Of a stretch of 64,000 nt of DNA, positions 43,421 to 55,459 are shown in pieces; positions within the stretch are counted from its first letter, which is position 1, and each line of letters begins with the position of its first letter. This DNA comes from Fagopyrum homotropicum (lineage: Eukaryota > Streptophyta > Magnoliopsida > Caryophyllales > Polygonaceae), in NCBI GenBank assembly GCA_033239125.1, contig BSWB01000004.1:126365235-126429234 (forward strand), given 5' to 3'. Below the pieces are notes generated by a model that had not been told where the DNA came from, ran no database searches, and was given only the letters and a program-made list of their open reading frames with translations. The translations under genes and the position numbers were made by a program.

Positions 43421-45245
43421 TGTTACGCTAAGATTGGTATGCATGCAAAAGTCTTAAATTTATAACTCGATATATTTTTCCTAACTCCTAGCGAACCCAC
43501 AGTGTATGAGTCATTTTGTAGTAAGGATGGTATTCCAAGGTCGAACACAAAGACTAAGGTGAAATTGAATCAAATAGTGACTAAGGATAGTGTAGACCTA
43601 GTTTGAGAAAAGAGAAAGAAATAAAGAAATGAAAATCTCAATGTTTTTGGATTGGTTTTGTGGTGATCAATCAAGGATCACAAATCATGCAAGATTAACA
43701 AACAACTAAGCTAGCAACGCAAATAAACAAACACAAACACGAGATAGGTAATCAAAGGGATGGAAAGCGGATTCTAGGGGTTAGGAATTCCGGTTATGGC
43801 ATTGGACTCAAGCTTCTAATCAATCTTGGACTAGCTATAGTATGTTGGGAAAGGGTGTTTCTCAAATAAAACCAATCACCGGGTAGGTCTCATGATCCAC
43901 TAATCCCGCAACTAAGGTCCTATTACCGGGTAAGTCTCTAGGAACCTAAGGTTGAGAAATCTACACAAACCGGATTGCTATCTAGGGATCTAATCTCTCC
44001 TTACTGGGTAAGTCTCGGGAAGGCAAGTCCTAAATATCAATCCTAGCACACTCAATCCAATAGTGGCTTATGAGTCTCACTACTACCTAGAGTTCATCAT
44101 CTTTGGTACTTAAGATCGGAAATCACTGGGTAGGTCTCTTTCCTCACTTAGGTTGCTAGCATTAGGTCACCCTAGGCTAGATTAAGCTTAACAAACACTA
44201 GGATTTCAACAATCTAACATCCTAACATGCAGATTTATCAATACAAGTGTAACAGAGGCAAACGACGGTCAGATCATAAGAACCACGACCGTGCTTGCAT
44301 AAGAACAAACCGTGATTTCTAACAGCACTTAAGTACAAGCAAGCAAATCATCCAAGGATACATTTAAGTCTTTTCTATCATAGTCCAAGCCATAATCATT
44401 CCCTTACCCTAGAATCGCATCTATTTAGCCTACAACATGCATTTTAACAATCAAACTCAACAAGCATACATCCATGGCTTCCATAGCAAGAATATGAAAT
44501 GAAAGAGAGATAAAAACAAGTAGAACAAGAAAACAAGCTGAATAAATGTTGAGAAAGACTTACAACCCTTCAAAAGAAGGTTCAAATCGTTCCTTACAAA
44601 CCCTTGCAAACGTTTCCAACAAGTTTACTCCAAAATCACTCTAAAAACTATGAAACTCTAAGATGGTGTGTTCTTTTCATCCCCAAAATGAGAGTGTTTC
44701 TTCTCCTCCAACAGTAGCTTCAATCCAATGGTGTGTTGTGTGAGAGTGTGGGAGAGAATGGAATGATGGGGTCTGCCCTCAACAGCCTGCATGACCACTT
44801 CTTATAATCCATCAAGGGCAAGGGTCGGTTATGGAGATCGTGGGACAGTTGTCACAGCTGTGCAGAGAGAACCACGGCCCATTTCCACGCCCGTGGAAGT
44901 CCTAGTGACCGTGGTTTTGGTGCCTCAGCCTTCTTTGGATCATTAAGTCATGAGTTAGTGCAAGGCATGCACCAACAAGGTCCCATGTGCTCTCCTTTGC
45001 CCCTAGCTTACCTCCTAATGAGTCCAGAAGTGTGTCATTACGAGGAACGATCCTCGAATGTATCGATTAAGCTCCAAAAGCTCCTAAAATACCTACAAAA
45101 TATGCAAAATTCCGTGTAGACGTCTATCTCGACAAATATATATGAATTGAACGTAAACGTTATGAACTAATGCCAAACTATGCATGAATAGCGGGAAAAA
45201 CTATCTAAATGGATGCCTAAACTAACGTCATAAATCGTGTTATCA
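43421..45245 (-). mobile_element. G3: solo Athila-like LTR (1,825 bp)
   Basis: The LTR reads TGTTACGCTA...GTGTTATCA with a perfect TSD GCACA (43416-43420 and 45246-45250), so it is a complete solo LTR left by LTR-LTR recombination. The inner-end text resembles G1 and G2 (ATAAATTTAAG.CTT). It has a likely minus-strand TATA (GGATTATAAG, 44801-44810), ACCGGGTAGGTCTC-like iterons (43877-44138) and G2-type palindromes at 44871-44920 and 44261-44320. Confidence 0.92.
43877..44138 (-). repeat. LTR iterons A(C/T)(C/T)GGGTA(A/G)GTCTC (G3)
   Basis: Copies start at 43877, 43925, 44005 and 44125. Spacing and position mirror the G1 iterons although the rest of the LTR is diverged. Confidence 0.85.
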
Positions 45246-45929
45246 GCACATTTTACATCCATTTGAAAAAGTTTAATGCTCATAAAAGATGCAAATGCAA
45301 GTAGCATACATATAGCTTCTAACCTGGCAACTGGAGCAAAAGTCTCCTCATAATCAATACCTTCTTCTTGGTTATAGCCGTGTGCTACAAGTCGTGCTTT
45401 ATTTCGTATGACTTTGCCACTTTCATCCAATTTGTTTCGAAAGACCCATTTTGTGTCAATGACTGATTGATGTTTTGGTCTTGAAGTAAGAGTTCATACC
45501 TTGTTCCTCTCGAATTCATTCAATTCATTTTGCATGGCAATGATCCAATCAGGTTCTTGAACAGCTTGAACGTAGTTCTTTGACTCGACAAGGGATACAA
45601 AAATGGAGAAGGCACATAGATTAATCACTTTAGATCTGGCACGCATAGGTCCACAAAGATCCATGTGTAAAAGTTCATTGTTAATTCTTTGATACATTGT
45701 CCAAGTCAGCTTGTGTGAAGTCAGCTTCCTTCTTTGGGACTTGGACATCTTCAACCATTGTCATTGGAACTTTAAGTCCATTTTAAATGATGCTCCAAAG
45801 CTCCATGTCCTGGTCAATAATAAACATACGCATGAGTGCTCTCCAATGGGCAAAGTTGTTGCCATAGAAGAGTGGTGGTCGAGATGAGGATCTTCCTTGA
45901 GCAAATCCACCATCACCTACAGGATTCAT
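45246..45929 (-). pseudogene. Copia A gag start fused to integrase remnant, linker and RT N-terminus
   Basis: Reading leftward from the ATG at 45927-45929, the gag N-terminus (MNPVGDGGFAQG, 'YGNNFAHWRA') runs for roughly 90 codons with one stop. It joins at about 45665 to a short integrase piece ('NELLHMDLCGPMRA'), and a few codons later to the INT-RT linker ('NLCAFS.FVSLVE.KNY', 'PDWIIAMQNELNEF') and the RT start ('RLVAHGYNQEEGIDYEETF'). Two internal deletions have removed most of gag, the protease and nearly all of integrase. The cut at 45246 is the G3 insertion. Confidence 0.82.
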
Positions 45930-45970
45930 GATTAGTCTCAATGATGGTTAAATCAATAAACGTGAGTCTA

Positions 45971-45982
45971 GCTCTGATACCA
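45971..45982 (-). promoter_or_regulatory. Primer-binding site of copia A, initiator tRNA-Met type
   Basis: The same TGGTATCAGAGC as in copia B, 2 bases from the LTR. Confidence 0.88.
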
Positions 45983-45984
45983 AT

Positions 45985-47198
45985 TGAAGAACCAGTAGGT
46001 GAAATAAATAAGTTAAAAGATACTCTAGAAGGGGGGTTGAATAGAGTATGGAAACTTTTCGCAAACCAAATCTCAAGGCCTTGAAACTTCTTTCAAGGGC
46101 CTTGATGTCGATCTGTGCTCTTTGTGAAACTTTGATTTCAAGGGCTTTGAAACAACTTTCAAGGGTCTTGACTTCGTGTTCCTGCAAAACAAAGTTAGTC
46201 ACAATAGCAAGATATAGTACGGAATGTAAAAGATTGACACGAGGATATGTTAACGAAGTTCGGCTCTAAATAGCATACTCTCCATCCCAGGGTATAGCCT
46301 TAGGATCTAACTATCTATTATCAGCTTTAAAGAGTCCTAGATACAACCTAGAAGAAATCATCTTCTTCTCTCACTGTAGCCAACGCTACGATCTAGCTCC
46401 AACTCTCACCTAGCTATAATAGCCTAGTTACTTCGCAAAGTAACACACACTCTAGTATAGCACTATTTAGATCTTCCAATTGAGCTCTTGTGTTTATCTC
46501 TATCTAAGGGAATAAAGCTTTTGCGTAAATGAGAGAAAGAAAAACAACAAATCAAATGAAGATGTTTTAGGTTGCTTGAAGACGTAAAGATGTTTCCGTA
46601 TATGCTTGTGTGTCTTTTCTTCTTCGATTACCATCTTCATTTATATTCTTCTATGGAGAGATGACCGTTTGAAGATGAATCTTCTTCTCCATGAAGATCG
46701 CTTCCTGTTTCGAGATAAGGTAGATGTTGCAAATCTTCAACTCTTGAGAACACGTCGAATCCTTAGCTCTTTAATCTTCTCATTTTCTGTTGAATCGAAA
46801 GAGAAGATATTTTGACGCTTTTCGGTTTTAGAAAATCTTCTGAAAAGATTCTCTAATCTTCGGTTGAAAAAGATCTTCCCTGATATCTTTTTGTTGAGCA
46901 ATTCGTTCCTGGAAAATCTTCGTTGCATTTTGAATTCTTGTTTCATGCAACTAGATAACTTCAAGGTCTTTGAGATCTTCCCTTTGTCCCACTATCTTCC
47001 TTGTCTTTGAGTAATAGTTCAAGGCCCTTGAAGTTCATATCAAGGCCCTTGATCTTCGATAAGACCTGCACTGAATTCAAACCAACCAAGCATCTAGAGA
47101 ATATAATCAATACATTGTTAGTGTATCAAAATACTACATTGTGTTAAATCTTCCATCATCAACACTTGTAAAACATTATAAGCAAGGTGAAGTTTTCA
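45985..47198 (-). mobile_element. 5' LTR of copia A (1,214 bp)
   Basis: It starts TGAAGAACC and ends GAAGTTTTCA, about 90 percent similar to the copia B LTRs. Palindromes are at about 46072-46175 and 47018-47054. To the right begins AT-rich host DNA. Confidence 0.88.
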
Positions 47199-48861
47199 AG
47201 ATCATTTTGATATTCATTTGAAAAAAAGAAAATATCTTCCCTAAACATAAACTTTAGGAGTACGGTTACTTATATAAAAGTAATGTGAAAATATTAAACG
47301 TAATAACCAAATGCCAAGATTATAGGTTAACGTTCCTAAAAATAAAATTTTCCCTAAAAATAAAACTTTAGAGGTACGATTATTCTTCCCTAAAAATAAT
47401 ACTTTAGGGGTACGATTACTTTAGAGAAGAACATTATGACCCACATAATTGTAGGTTAATGATCCAAAAATAAAATATTATTCCGATATGAATAATAATT
47501 ATAGTTGAACTTAAATGTATTATTTGTATATTCTTTAGACTCCCTTTTTATTGAAGTTCTAAAACCATCAACTTTAGTAGCTAATCGAGGTGGAATAACA
47601 AAATTCTTCAAAAAATTTGACGTAAAATGGATGATGCTGATAACAAAAGATTCCTTAGCTTAAAAAATAGTTTAAAATTAAAGATTTTTTGTCCAAAAAA
47701 TAGGTTGATTGGAACAAAAAAAAAAGTTACTTGAAATTTTCTAATAACAGATTATTAGTTTAATAAATAAAGATTCTCTGGCTTAAATAAATAGTTTACA
47801 AAATAAATATTCTTTGGCTTACAAGTTTTTTTAGGAATAAAGATATTTTTGAAACAAATCGGTTACAAAAAAAATTTTTGGACTTAAAAAAGAAAAGATT
47901 TAATGTCGTTAATTGTGGGAGCTCTATTTTAGAAATACTATCACCACAACGCGCCACATCAGCGAGTATATAGACTCCATATTTATACAAGTTCTAAAAC
48001 CATTAAGCTTAGTAGCTAATCGATGTGAAACAACAAAAACCCTCAAAAATTTAACTAAATAGATAACTTTGATATTCATTTGAAAAAAAGAAAAAAATCT
48101 TCCCTAAAAATAGAATTTTAGGAATACAGTTACTTATATAAAAGTAACGTTGTAATAAGCCAAGATTACTTTAGAGAAGAACATTATGACCCACATAATT
48201 GTAGGTTAACGTTCCCAAAAATAAATTTTTTCCTAAAAATAAAACTTTAGGGTACGATTAATTTAGAGAAGAACATTATGACCCACATAATTGTATCTTA
48301 ACGATGCAAAAATAAAATATTATTCCGATATGAATAATAGTTATAGTTAAAACATAATCGATGTGGGATAACAAAATCTTTTTTTTTGTGGGAAGGAGAG
48401 TCAGTGGTCTCCGGCGCATCTAGACGCGCTTTTATTAATAAAAAGAGGTTAAGTGGTCAGCAAGCGGGGGATAGCCCGACCCCTTACATCGTCAATAAGG
48501 AATTCAACTACACCCTCCGGCGGGTCACTCAATACATGAAAGCCCAAAGGCAGGTTTATAGCAAAACTAGCCACAAAAGATTCTCTAGGTTAAAAAAAAT
48601 CTTTCAAAACCTTTAACGTAAATAGATGTTGTTGAGAACAAAAGATTTTCTAGGTTAAAAAAATAGTTTAAAAATAAAGATTTTTTTGTCCCCAGTTAGT
48701 CTAGTAAAAAAAAGATTTTCTGCCTTAAAAAATAAAGATTTGGGTATATTTTGGTGGTTATGTTGATAAGAATATATTGTTGGCCAATATCTATAATTTA
48801 TTAATTGATTAAAATCTTGGAAAATCTCCAACAAAAAAAAAAGTTACGTACAATCTTTGAA
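47199..48861. other. AT-rich intergenic DNA with a local duplication
   Basis: No gene was recognised. A stretch at about 47210-47480 (TTGATATTCATTTGAAAAAAAG, then ACATTATGACCCACATAATTG) recurs at about 48065-48330, so an old duplication of about 850 bp is likely. Runs of A and T are common. Confidence 0.6.
48386..48590. other. GC-richer island of unknown origin
   Basis: The segment (GGTCTCCGGCGCATC..., AGCAAGCGGGGGATAGCCCG...) differs in base composition from its surroundings and contains a 76-codon ORF that I do not recognise. It may be the end of an unidentified transposon. Confidence 0.3.
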
Positions 48862-51800
48862 CTAGTGTATTACCCGCACCTTGTGCGGGTTGAGATTTAA
48901 TAAATACTTTATACTTAAAGATTATATGTATACTTTTGTAATATAAAAATTCGGAGGATGAAATAATTGTTATTATTATTTTTAATTTTTTTTCTTATAA
49001 TTAATCATATATTAAATATAATTAGATCATGTTCTTTTATTTTGATTTATAATTTAAATTTTTTAATGATTATATATTAGCTTTGAATAAAAATAAATAT
49101 GTTTAGAATTCAATTAGAAGATTTACTAGATTCCTAAAAATTGGTAAGATTTTAAAAAATTAATTATAAATTTGAGGATTTGTTTTTTTTTATTTTCTAT
49201 CAAAAATATTCAAAATAATAACTTTTTAAAAATATTTTGGGGAGCTGCGTGAATTATGGCGTTGACACGTGACAAAGAAGGTCTCTCCTTTAATACATAC
49301 TAGTATATTACCCGCACCTTGTGCGGGATTGCGTTTTAATATATTGTAAATATTTATACTTTATTACAAATAATTTGCGGAGAATAAAATTACATTTATT
49401 ATTATACTAAGAGTTAATTTGTTGGATAATAAATATCGACAGAGATATTTTTACTTATATAATAGATATTGTTTTGACATTACACCTAAATCTAGATTTT
49501 ATATTAGAGAATAAAACTTATTTCAAATTATTTACAATTAAAAATTCAACAAATTCTATATCTAAATGGATTTTGTTAGATCAAAAAAATTTACGATAGA
49601 GAAGGTTATCGAGCGGGGATAGCTCATCATAGATTGACGATCAACATCACTCATGACCTTGCTTCTTTCTATTTTTGTTAGCATCCATCCATAAAATCTC
49701 TTCGATAATCTTTCTTCCTTCCTTCATCTTCCTGACATTAGAAAAAATAAAATAAATTTAAACATCAACAAAGAATCGAATGGAATAGATGAAACTAAAA
49801 TAAAGAAATAATCAAGAGGGATGAGAAGAAGAAAGGTTGGACGATAACCTTCTGAAAAAGTTGAACGAATTTATAAAACTTAATAATAAAGATTAGTATG
49901 ATTTTGGAAACAAACTTATACTAATCTAAAATTAAATAATTAATATTTTTTTTAAATCATTAAATATGGTTTTTAGTCCACGTTTGTTGCAAAAAATTTA
50001 CAAAAAAAAAAATAAATGAAAATAAAAAATCTATATTTCAAGCAAAATTGTAATTTTCAAATCAAATAGATATTAAATAGTCATATAGAAAACAATATTT
50101 GTAATCAACACAATATTTTGAAAACCTACTATATGATGATATTTTTAGAAAAATAATAAATAAAAACAAAAAATAAGATATTTCTCGAGAAAAAAAATCA
50201 ATGTTTTGAAAACCTGTTGTATGATGAAAATATTAATAATATACGTACTTATACTAAAAAATCTGATTTTTAATCTGCTCAAAAAAATAATAAAATTTTT
50301 AATTCAAACAATATTTTGAAAATATTTTTTATTTAATAAAAAATTAAACAGTTCGAAAAGTTTTTTATTTAATAAAAATTAAGCAGTGCACGGGTAGTTA
50401 TTACATTTTCAATTAAACGTAAGATATAATAATACACAAAATTTTGAAAACCTTTTGTATGATAAAAAAAATTAAAAAAAAAGAGAAAACAGAAAATATA
50501 ATTTTTAAACAGCTCGAAACGTTTTTTTATAAATTTTTTAATGAGAAATGAATGTAAAACATATTGAAACCGGAAATTTTTTAATAATTTATAACTTTTT
50601 CTTAAATCAGAAAATCTGATTTCCAAAGCAAATTGAAATCAAACAGTGATTTAAAAAACAATATTTTTAATCACCACAATATTTTCAAATCAAATAGAAA
50701 GCTTCTCTGTGGTTGTGGATGATTCATCGATGAAACATAATTTTTGTGGAAACCTTGTTGCACAGAGGGTTTCAAACCGGAAAACAATAATTTTCTTTAA
50801 AAAAATAAATAAAACGAACCAAATAGATCGAAAGCAACAAAAAATCACTATTTTCATAAAAAATCAAACGAAAGCAATACAACAGAAGGTTTCAAACCGA
50901 GAGAAATGCAACATAAAGCAATACAACGAAAGCAACCGAAGTTTACATCAAACCAAATAAAAGAGAACTCTGCAAAAAACCGAAGCCGAAAAGCATATGC
51001 TTTAAATTGAAAAATAAAATTCTTGTTGGTTATTGGAATCAATACAACGAAAAAACAAAAAGTTGAAATACGGACATACAAATAGCAAATGAATACAATG
51101 CGAGGAAGAATTTCCTCCGGAGTTTGGAGTAATGTAAAGATGGAATGAAGAAACCATAGAACAACGGATGAGTTGATGAGAGAGAACATATGACGGGTGA
51201 AGGGTGAAGGGTGAAGGGTGAAGAATGATTTGTATTTATAATGGGGTCGTGGTTTAGTATTGTGTGAGAATTATCTTTTTTGAATTTTAAATTACCAAAT
51301 TAAAAATAATTATAACAGCAATTAGTTAGGATAGAGATCATTGATTGAATTATAATGATTTAAATTTCGATTGATTATGAGAAATTTTAATTGAATGATT
51401 TAGTGTGTATTCGGTTGGGAATAATTAATTTTTGATATTAGGATTAATAGTTAGTTTTAACAAAAGGTTTCTTTGTATCTTAATGAATTCAAATCTAAAC
51501 TGAATCAAATACCGTTAACAAAAAAATATAGTCAAATCTAGTTTCCTAGCAAAACAATCTTCTTATCAGTTTAAATGACTATCTCTTTTAACCTTTTTTT
51601 ATAACTAATTTAAAATAATCACTAACTTCACCGTTTTATTGGTTGCCAACGTACTTGACTGGATCTATGTAGATCAATTCTTTTTTTAATTTTTAATGAC
51701 TAATTTAAATTTATTTGATTTGATTTTTATTCTTATTTTAATTTAAATAAAGATATAAATCTCGTCAATCAAAATTATTCTTTTCAAATTTTGAATGACG

Positions 51801-52447
51801 AATTTAAATTTATTAGTATAATTTTCGATGTAAAATAAGTTAATTAAATCTATTATTAATGTTAATTAATATTTTTTTTCTCTCTTTTTTTTCAATTATA
51901 AATATATGATGGATTTTAAAAAAAGTACGTGTGTTTTTTTAATTATAACTAATGTTAATCATTAGATTATAACTAATTGTGTTAGCAAACTTTTTTAACA
52001 ATTTGCTAACAACTTTGAGATATTAATATTTCTTTTAAAAACAAAATTTGTTAAAATTTTTCTTATAAAATTGAATTTGACGGATAATATCACAATTTCT
52101 ATTTTTTATAATATAAATGAAAACAAATTTTCCTAACAACTTTTCTTATAAATTTTTTTTATTTAAGTAAAAAAAAAAATTTAAATGTAGATTTGCTAAC
52201 AACTTTGAGATATAATATCATAAATAAAATTTTTTTTAATATAAATGAAAACAAATTTGTTAACAACTTTGAGAGAAATTATCATTTATTTTAAAAACAA
52301 AATTTGTAAAAACTTTTCTTATAAATTTTTTTTTTCTGACGTTAATTCTGTGGGCGACACGTGGCATTAAATTTCGTTGGGCTGAGGTTAATCGTGGGGG
52401 CGACATGTGGCAATAGAGGCTTCTGCTTTAATATATATAAGATAAGA
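48862..52447 (-). mobile_element. H1: short non-autonomous Helitron, interrupted by H2
   Basis: On the minus strand the 3' end shows the hairpin CCCGCAC-AAG-GTGCGGG (48873-48889), seven bases, then CTAG followed by T. If H2 is removed, the 5' end becomes TCTTATATGTATTAAAGG (49299 down, plus 52443-52447), which matches the H2 start. H1 alone is about 440 bp with no coding capacity. Confidence 0.55.
49300..52442 (-). mobile_element. H2: non-autonomous Helitron (3.1 kb)
   Basis: The 3' end has the same hairpin CCCGCAC-AAG-GTGCGGG (49311-49327) seven bases before CTAG, and the 5' end starts TCTTATATATATTAAAGC (52442). It is flanked by A on the left and T on the right of the plus strand, as expected for A/T target insertion. 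Inside is AT-rich non-coding DNA. It includes a GGGTGAA tandem run near 51195-51220 and three diverged copies of a 'GCTAACAACTTTGAGA' segment (about 51990-52330). No Rep/helicase reading frame is present. Confidence 0.6.
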
Positions 52448-53500
52448 TAAGATAAGATATGAGGTTGTTAATTTAGTAAAAAAAAAAATTTAGCTTAAAA
52501 AATAAAGATTTATTGACAAAAAAATTGTGAGAGTTACATTTGATTAATGCTTTCACAGCGTGTCACGTCATAAGATCTCATGTACTCTCTTTTAGTATGC
52601 ATAAAGATAAATAATAGATAATAGATTGGTAGGAAAATTTTTGTGAGTAACAGCAACAAAGTAGACATTGTAAAGAGAGAAGATTTGTTTTAAGATTTTT
52701 TTTTCCATCAGCTTGGCCTGCATTTGATTTCTAATTCATGTGTATGTAGCATTTATCACTGCATACTTGAGTTGTGACATGAATAATAAACCGAAAGTAT
52801 AGTGTGAAGAAAAAAAAAGAAGAAGAAAATGTGTCTATAGTTGGTAGTTTTGTGAAAGTGAAGACTGTTTTGAGGAATTTAACAGAGAAACTGGAGCTTT
52901 TTCCCGAAGCATTCCATCATAGACTCCTCATTTAAGGTGATTGTACAAGTCACAACAATCCGCTAAATTTAACAAAAAAAAAAAAATTGAACCCTTTTTT
53001 TCATGTCATCCTCAATTTAGCCATTGCATCATAGAGACATTCCTATTATCCTCAAAATTAATTGTTTAATCAATTTGTCTTACATCAAAGTCATGATGTA
53101 GGTTGTATGATAAACCTAATCTTTTTCATTATTGATGGGCCAAGCTTTTGTAATAAAAAAAACAAGAAACCTTGAATCTTTAATTCAAAACATTGGATGG
53201 AAATATGTAATATAAAAACAACACAAACTTTAGGAACATTATATGAGAAAAATCCAAAAACTAAGCTACAAATAAAAATAAGATTTGAATAGAAAAGCGA
53301 AGCTAGTTGACTAGAGGAAAAGAGAAACCCGATTTGAAAAAAGTGGCGCTCCAACGTTCGCCTTCTTGCTTAGAAATCTCGTGAAAATTTTGAAACGGTA
53401 ACAAGGAGAAAGATTGATGAAGCAAAGAATTATTCATGTGACTAAATTCAAAAATAACAGAGACGTAAAATTCAAAGCTTTACCTTGTCAATCCTTTTCA
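52443..53500. other. Intergenic AT-rich DNA upstream of the LRR gene
   Basis: It starts with a (TAAGA)n-like micro-repeat next to the Helitron end. No ORF resembles a known protein. The last few hundred bases should hold the promoter of the LRR gene. Confidence 0.5.
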
Positions 53501-53508
53501 TATAAATA
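53501..53508 (+). promoter_or_regulatory. TATA box of the LRR gene
   Basis: TATAAATA lies about 210 bases before the start codon, in a CT-poor setting followed by CT-rich leader sequence, as in many plant promoters. It would place the transcript start near 53530-53540 with a leader of about 175 bases. Confidence 0.55.
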
Positions 53509-53710
53509 AGTGGCTGGGTTGGACTTGGATGTATCCATTCCAATTTCCATTCATCATTATTATTAAGCCTTCTTGTCTACGTCTAAACACCTTTTGTCTC
53601 CCTTTCCCTTCTTTAATCCAACCTTTCCAGCTGTTTCAGAGAGCTTCAATTCAATGGATCTCCTTTCCCATTGATTCAAACAAACACTTCTCAAGAACCC
53701 ACCTACCAAA

Positions 53711-55459
53711 ATGAAGAATCTCAGATGGGTTTTTAATCTTTTCTTGTTTCTTTCATTCTTGCATGAATTCTCAGCTGATGATCGAGCTGCACTGCTTAGT
53801 TTCAAATCCAAGATCACTACAGACACCACTGAGATTCTCTCTTCTTGGGTTGGCACTGATTGCTGTGGTGGGGACTGGGAAGGCGTCCAATGCAGTTCTT
53901 CAGGGAGGGTCACTAGCCTTGTTTTACAAATAACATCCTCTTCTTCAGACAGTGACCTCTATATGAAGGGCACTCTCTCCCCTTCTCTAGGAGAGCTTCC
54001 TTTCTTAGAGGTTCTTGTCATCAGTGGGATGAGCCGCATCACCGGACCCATTCCCGCTACTCTGTCGAAATTGAAGCGCCTTTCGCAGCTCATCCTCGAC
54101 GAAAATGCACTCACTGGAGTCATACCTTCTGGAATTGCCCACATTGCTTCACTCACCACTCTCTCTTTAGCTGGCAACAGGCTTCAAGGTCATATCCCAT
54201 CAGCACTTGGGACTCTTACTGCACTTGTTCAACTCAATTTAGCAAGAAACTCCATTGTTGGCCCTATCCCGACGAGTTTTAAAGGCTTTCATAGCCTGCA
54301 GCTTCTTGATCTCAGCCACAATAAGCTATCTGGCTCCTTGCCTGATTTCATAGGCCAGTTTCACAACCTTACTTACCTTGACCTTTCGAATAACAATCTA
54401 TGTGAGTCTATACCCATCTCTCTCTGCACCTTACATGCTCTGTCAGACCTCTCACTTAGCAATAACAACTTTAGAGGAACAATTCCTAGAGAAATTGGAA
54501 ACCTTAAATCGCTCACCAGCTTGTCACTTTCCGAAAATCAACTCAGTGGCGTGATTCCGGAATCTCTTGCTAGACTAGAGAATCTATGGTATCTTAACTT
54601 GTCAAGAAATGCTCTTACAAACCCTCTGCCTAGTGCCCTTGCCAAGGGGGTACCTTCTCTTCTGTCTATAGACCTGTCCTTCAATGACCTTCGTCTTAGA
54701 ACGGTTCCTAACTGGATTCGGAGCAGAGAGCTTTCAGCTGTCCATCTAGCCGGATGCAAGCTTTCCGGAAATCTTCCAAATTTCACAAAGCCGAGTTCAT
54801 TGACTTCATTAGATCTTTCCCACAACCAATTCAGTGATGGAATTCCTCATTTCTTCACCAGAATGTCCAACATAGAGATGATAAATCTTTCAAACAATAA
54901 GCTCAAATATGACATCTCAAAGATCACATTACCAGATGAGCTATCATCTATCAATCTCAGCTCAAACCAGTTCTCTGGGTCTATCACAAACATCCTCGGC
55001 AACAATACAAGCAGCTTTCTGGAGTCCATAGATGTTTCCAGGAACCTAATCTCCGGCACACTTCCGGAATTCAGACAAGGATTGAACCTGAAAGTGATCA
55101 GCATAGGGAACAATAAGATACAAGGCAGAATACCAAGCTCAATCTCAGAGTTGGCAGAGCTTCAGCATCTGGATATATCCCGTAACCAGATAAGTGGAAC
55201 CATCCCATCAAGTGTTGGGATGTTGAGTAAATTGCAGTGGCTAGACATATCCAGCAATAGCCTGACTGGGAGAATCCCGGAGAGCTTGCTAGGGATCAAG
55301 AACCTTAAACATGCAAACTTCAGGGCAAATAGGTTGTGTGGACTCATACCTCAAGGAAGGCCCTTCAACATATTCCCTGTAGCAGCTTATGCCCACAACA
55401 GCTGCTTGTGTGGCAAACCCATGCCTCCTTGTAAAGGAAAGGCTTTAGTCATTCAATAA
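53711..55459 (+). CDS. Secreted leucine-rich-repeat protein, DRT100/LRR-extracellular type (582 aa)
   Basis: This is the one intact host gene in the window; it has no intron. Residues 1-22 form a signal peptide ending at FSA. Residues 23-63 are a plant LRRNT_2 cap ('DDRAALLSFKSKI', 'DCCGGDWEGVQC'). About 20 plant-type LRRs (LxxLxxLxLxxNxLxGxIP) fill residues 75-545. A cysteine cap SCLCGKPMPPC (about 564-574) closes the solenoid. There is no membrane helix or kinase, so the protein should be secreted to the cell wall or apoplast, with several N-glycosylation sites (for example NNT, NLS). It resembles DRT100-like and receptor-like-protein ectodomains; a role in recognition or signalling is inferred from the family, and its ligand is unknown. 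The ATG context is AAAATGAAG. Confidence 0.93.
   Translation: MKNLRWVFNLFLFLSFLHEFSADDRAALLSFKSKITTDTTEILSSWVGTDCCGGDWEGVQCSSSGRVTSLVLQITSSSSDSDLYMKGTLSPSLGELPFLEVLVISGMSRITGPIPATLSKLKRLSQLILDENALTGVIPSGIAHIASLTTLSLAGNRLQGHIPSALGTLTALVQLNLARNSIVGPIPTSFKGFHSLQLLDLSHNKLSGSLPDFIGQFHNLTYLDLSNNNLCESIPISLCTLHALSDLSLSNNNFRGTIPREIGNLKSLTSLSLSENQLSGVIPESLARLENLWYLNLSRNALTNPLPSALAKGVPSLLSIDLSFNDLRLRTVPNWIRSRELSAVHLAGCKLSGNLPNFTKPSSLTSLDLSHNQFSDGIPHFFTRMSNIEMINLSNNKLKYDISKITLPDELSSINLSSNQFSGSITNILGNNTSSFLESIDVSRNLISGTLPEFRQGLNLKVISIGNNKIQGRIPSSISELAELQHLDISRNQISGTIPSSVGMLSKLQWLDISSNSLTGRIPESLLGIKNLKHANFRANRLCGLIPQGRPFNIFPVAAYAHNSCLCGKPMPPCKGKALVIQ

Larger units (their letters stand above)
5695..47198 (-). 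mobile_element. Copia A: SIRE/Maximus-type Ty1/copia element, interrupted and deleted
   Basis: This is the outermost element of the nest, read right to left. Its parts are the 5' LTR 45985-47198, a PBS complementary to initiator tRNA-Met, a gag start, a fused gag/integrase/linker/RT segment, the RT C-terminal half (42977-43420), RNase H (7426-8184) and the third ORF (5695-7068). It is split by a solo LTR (43421-45245), by copia B (8187-42976) and by the Tekay-like element at its 3' side. The frame and protein order continue across each break, which shows these are insertions into one copy. Its own 3' LTR must lie left of the window. Confidence 0.85.
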
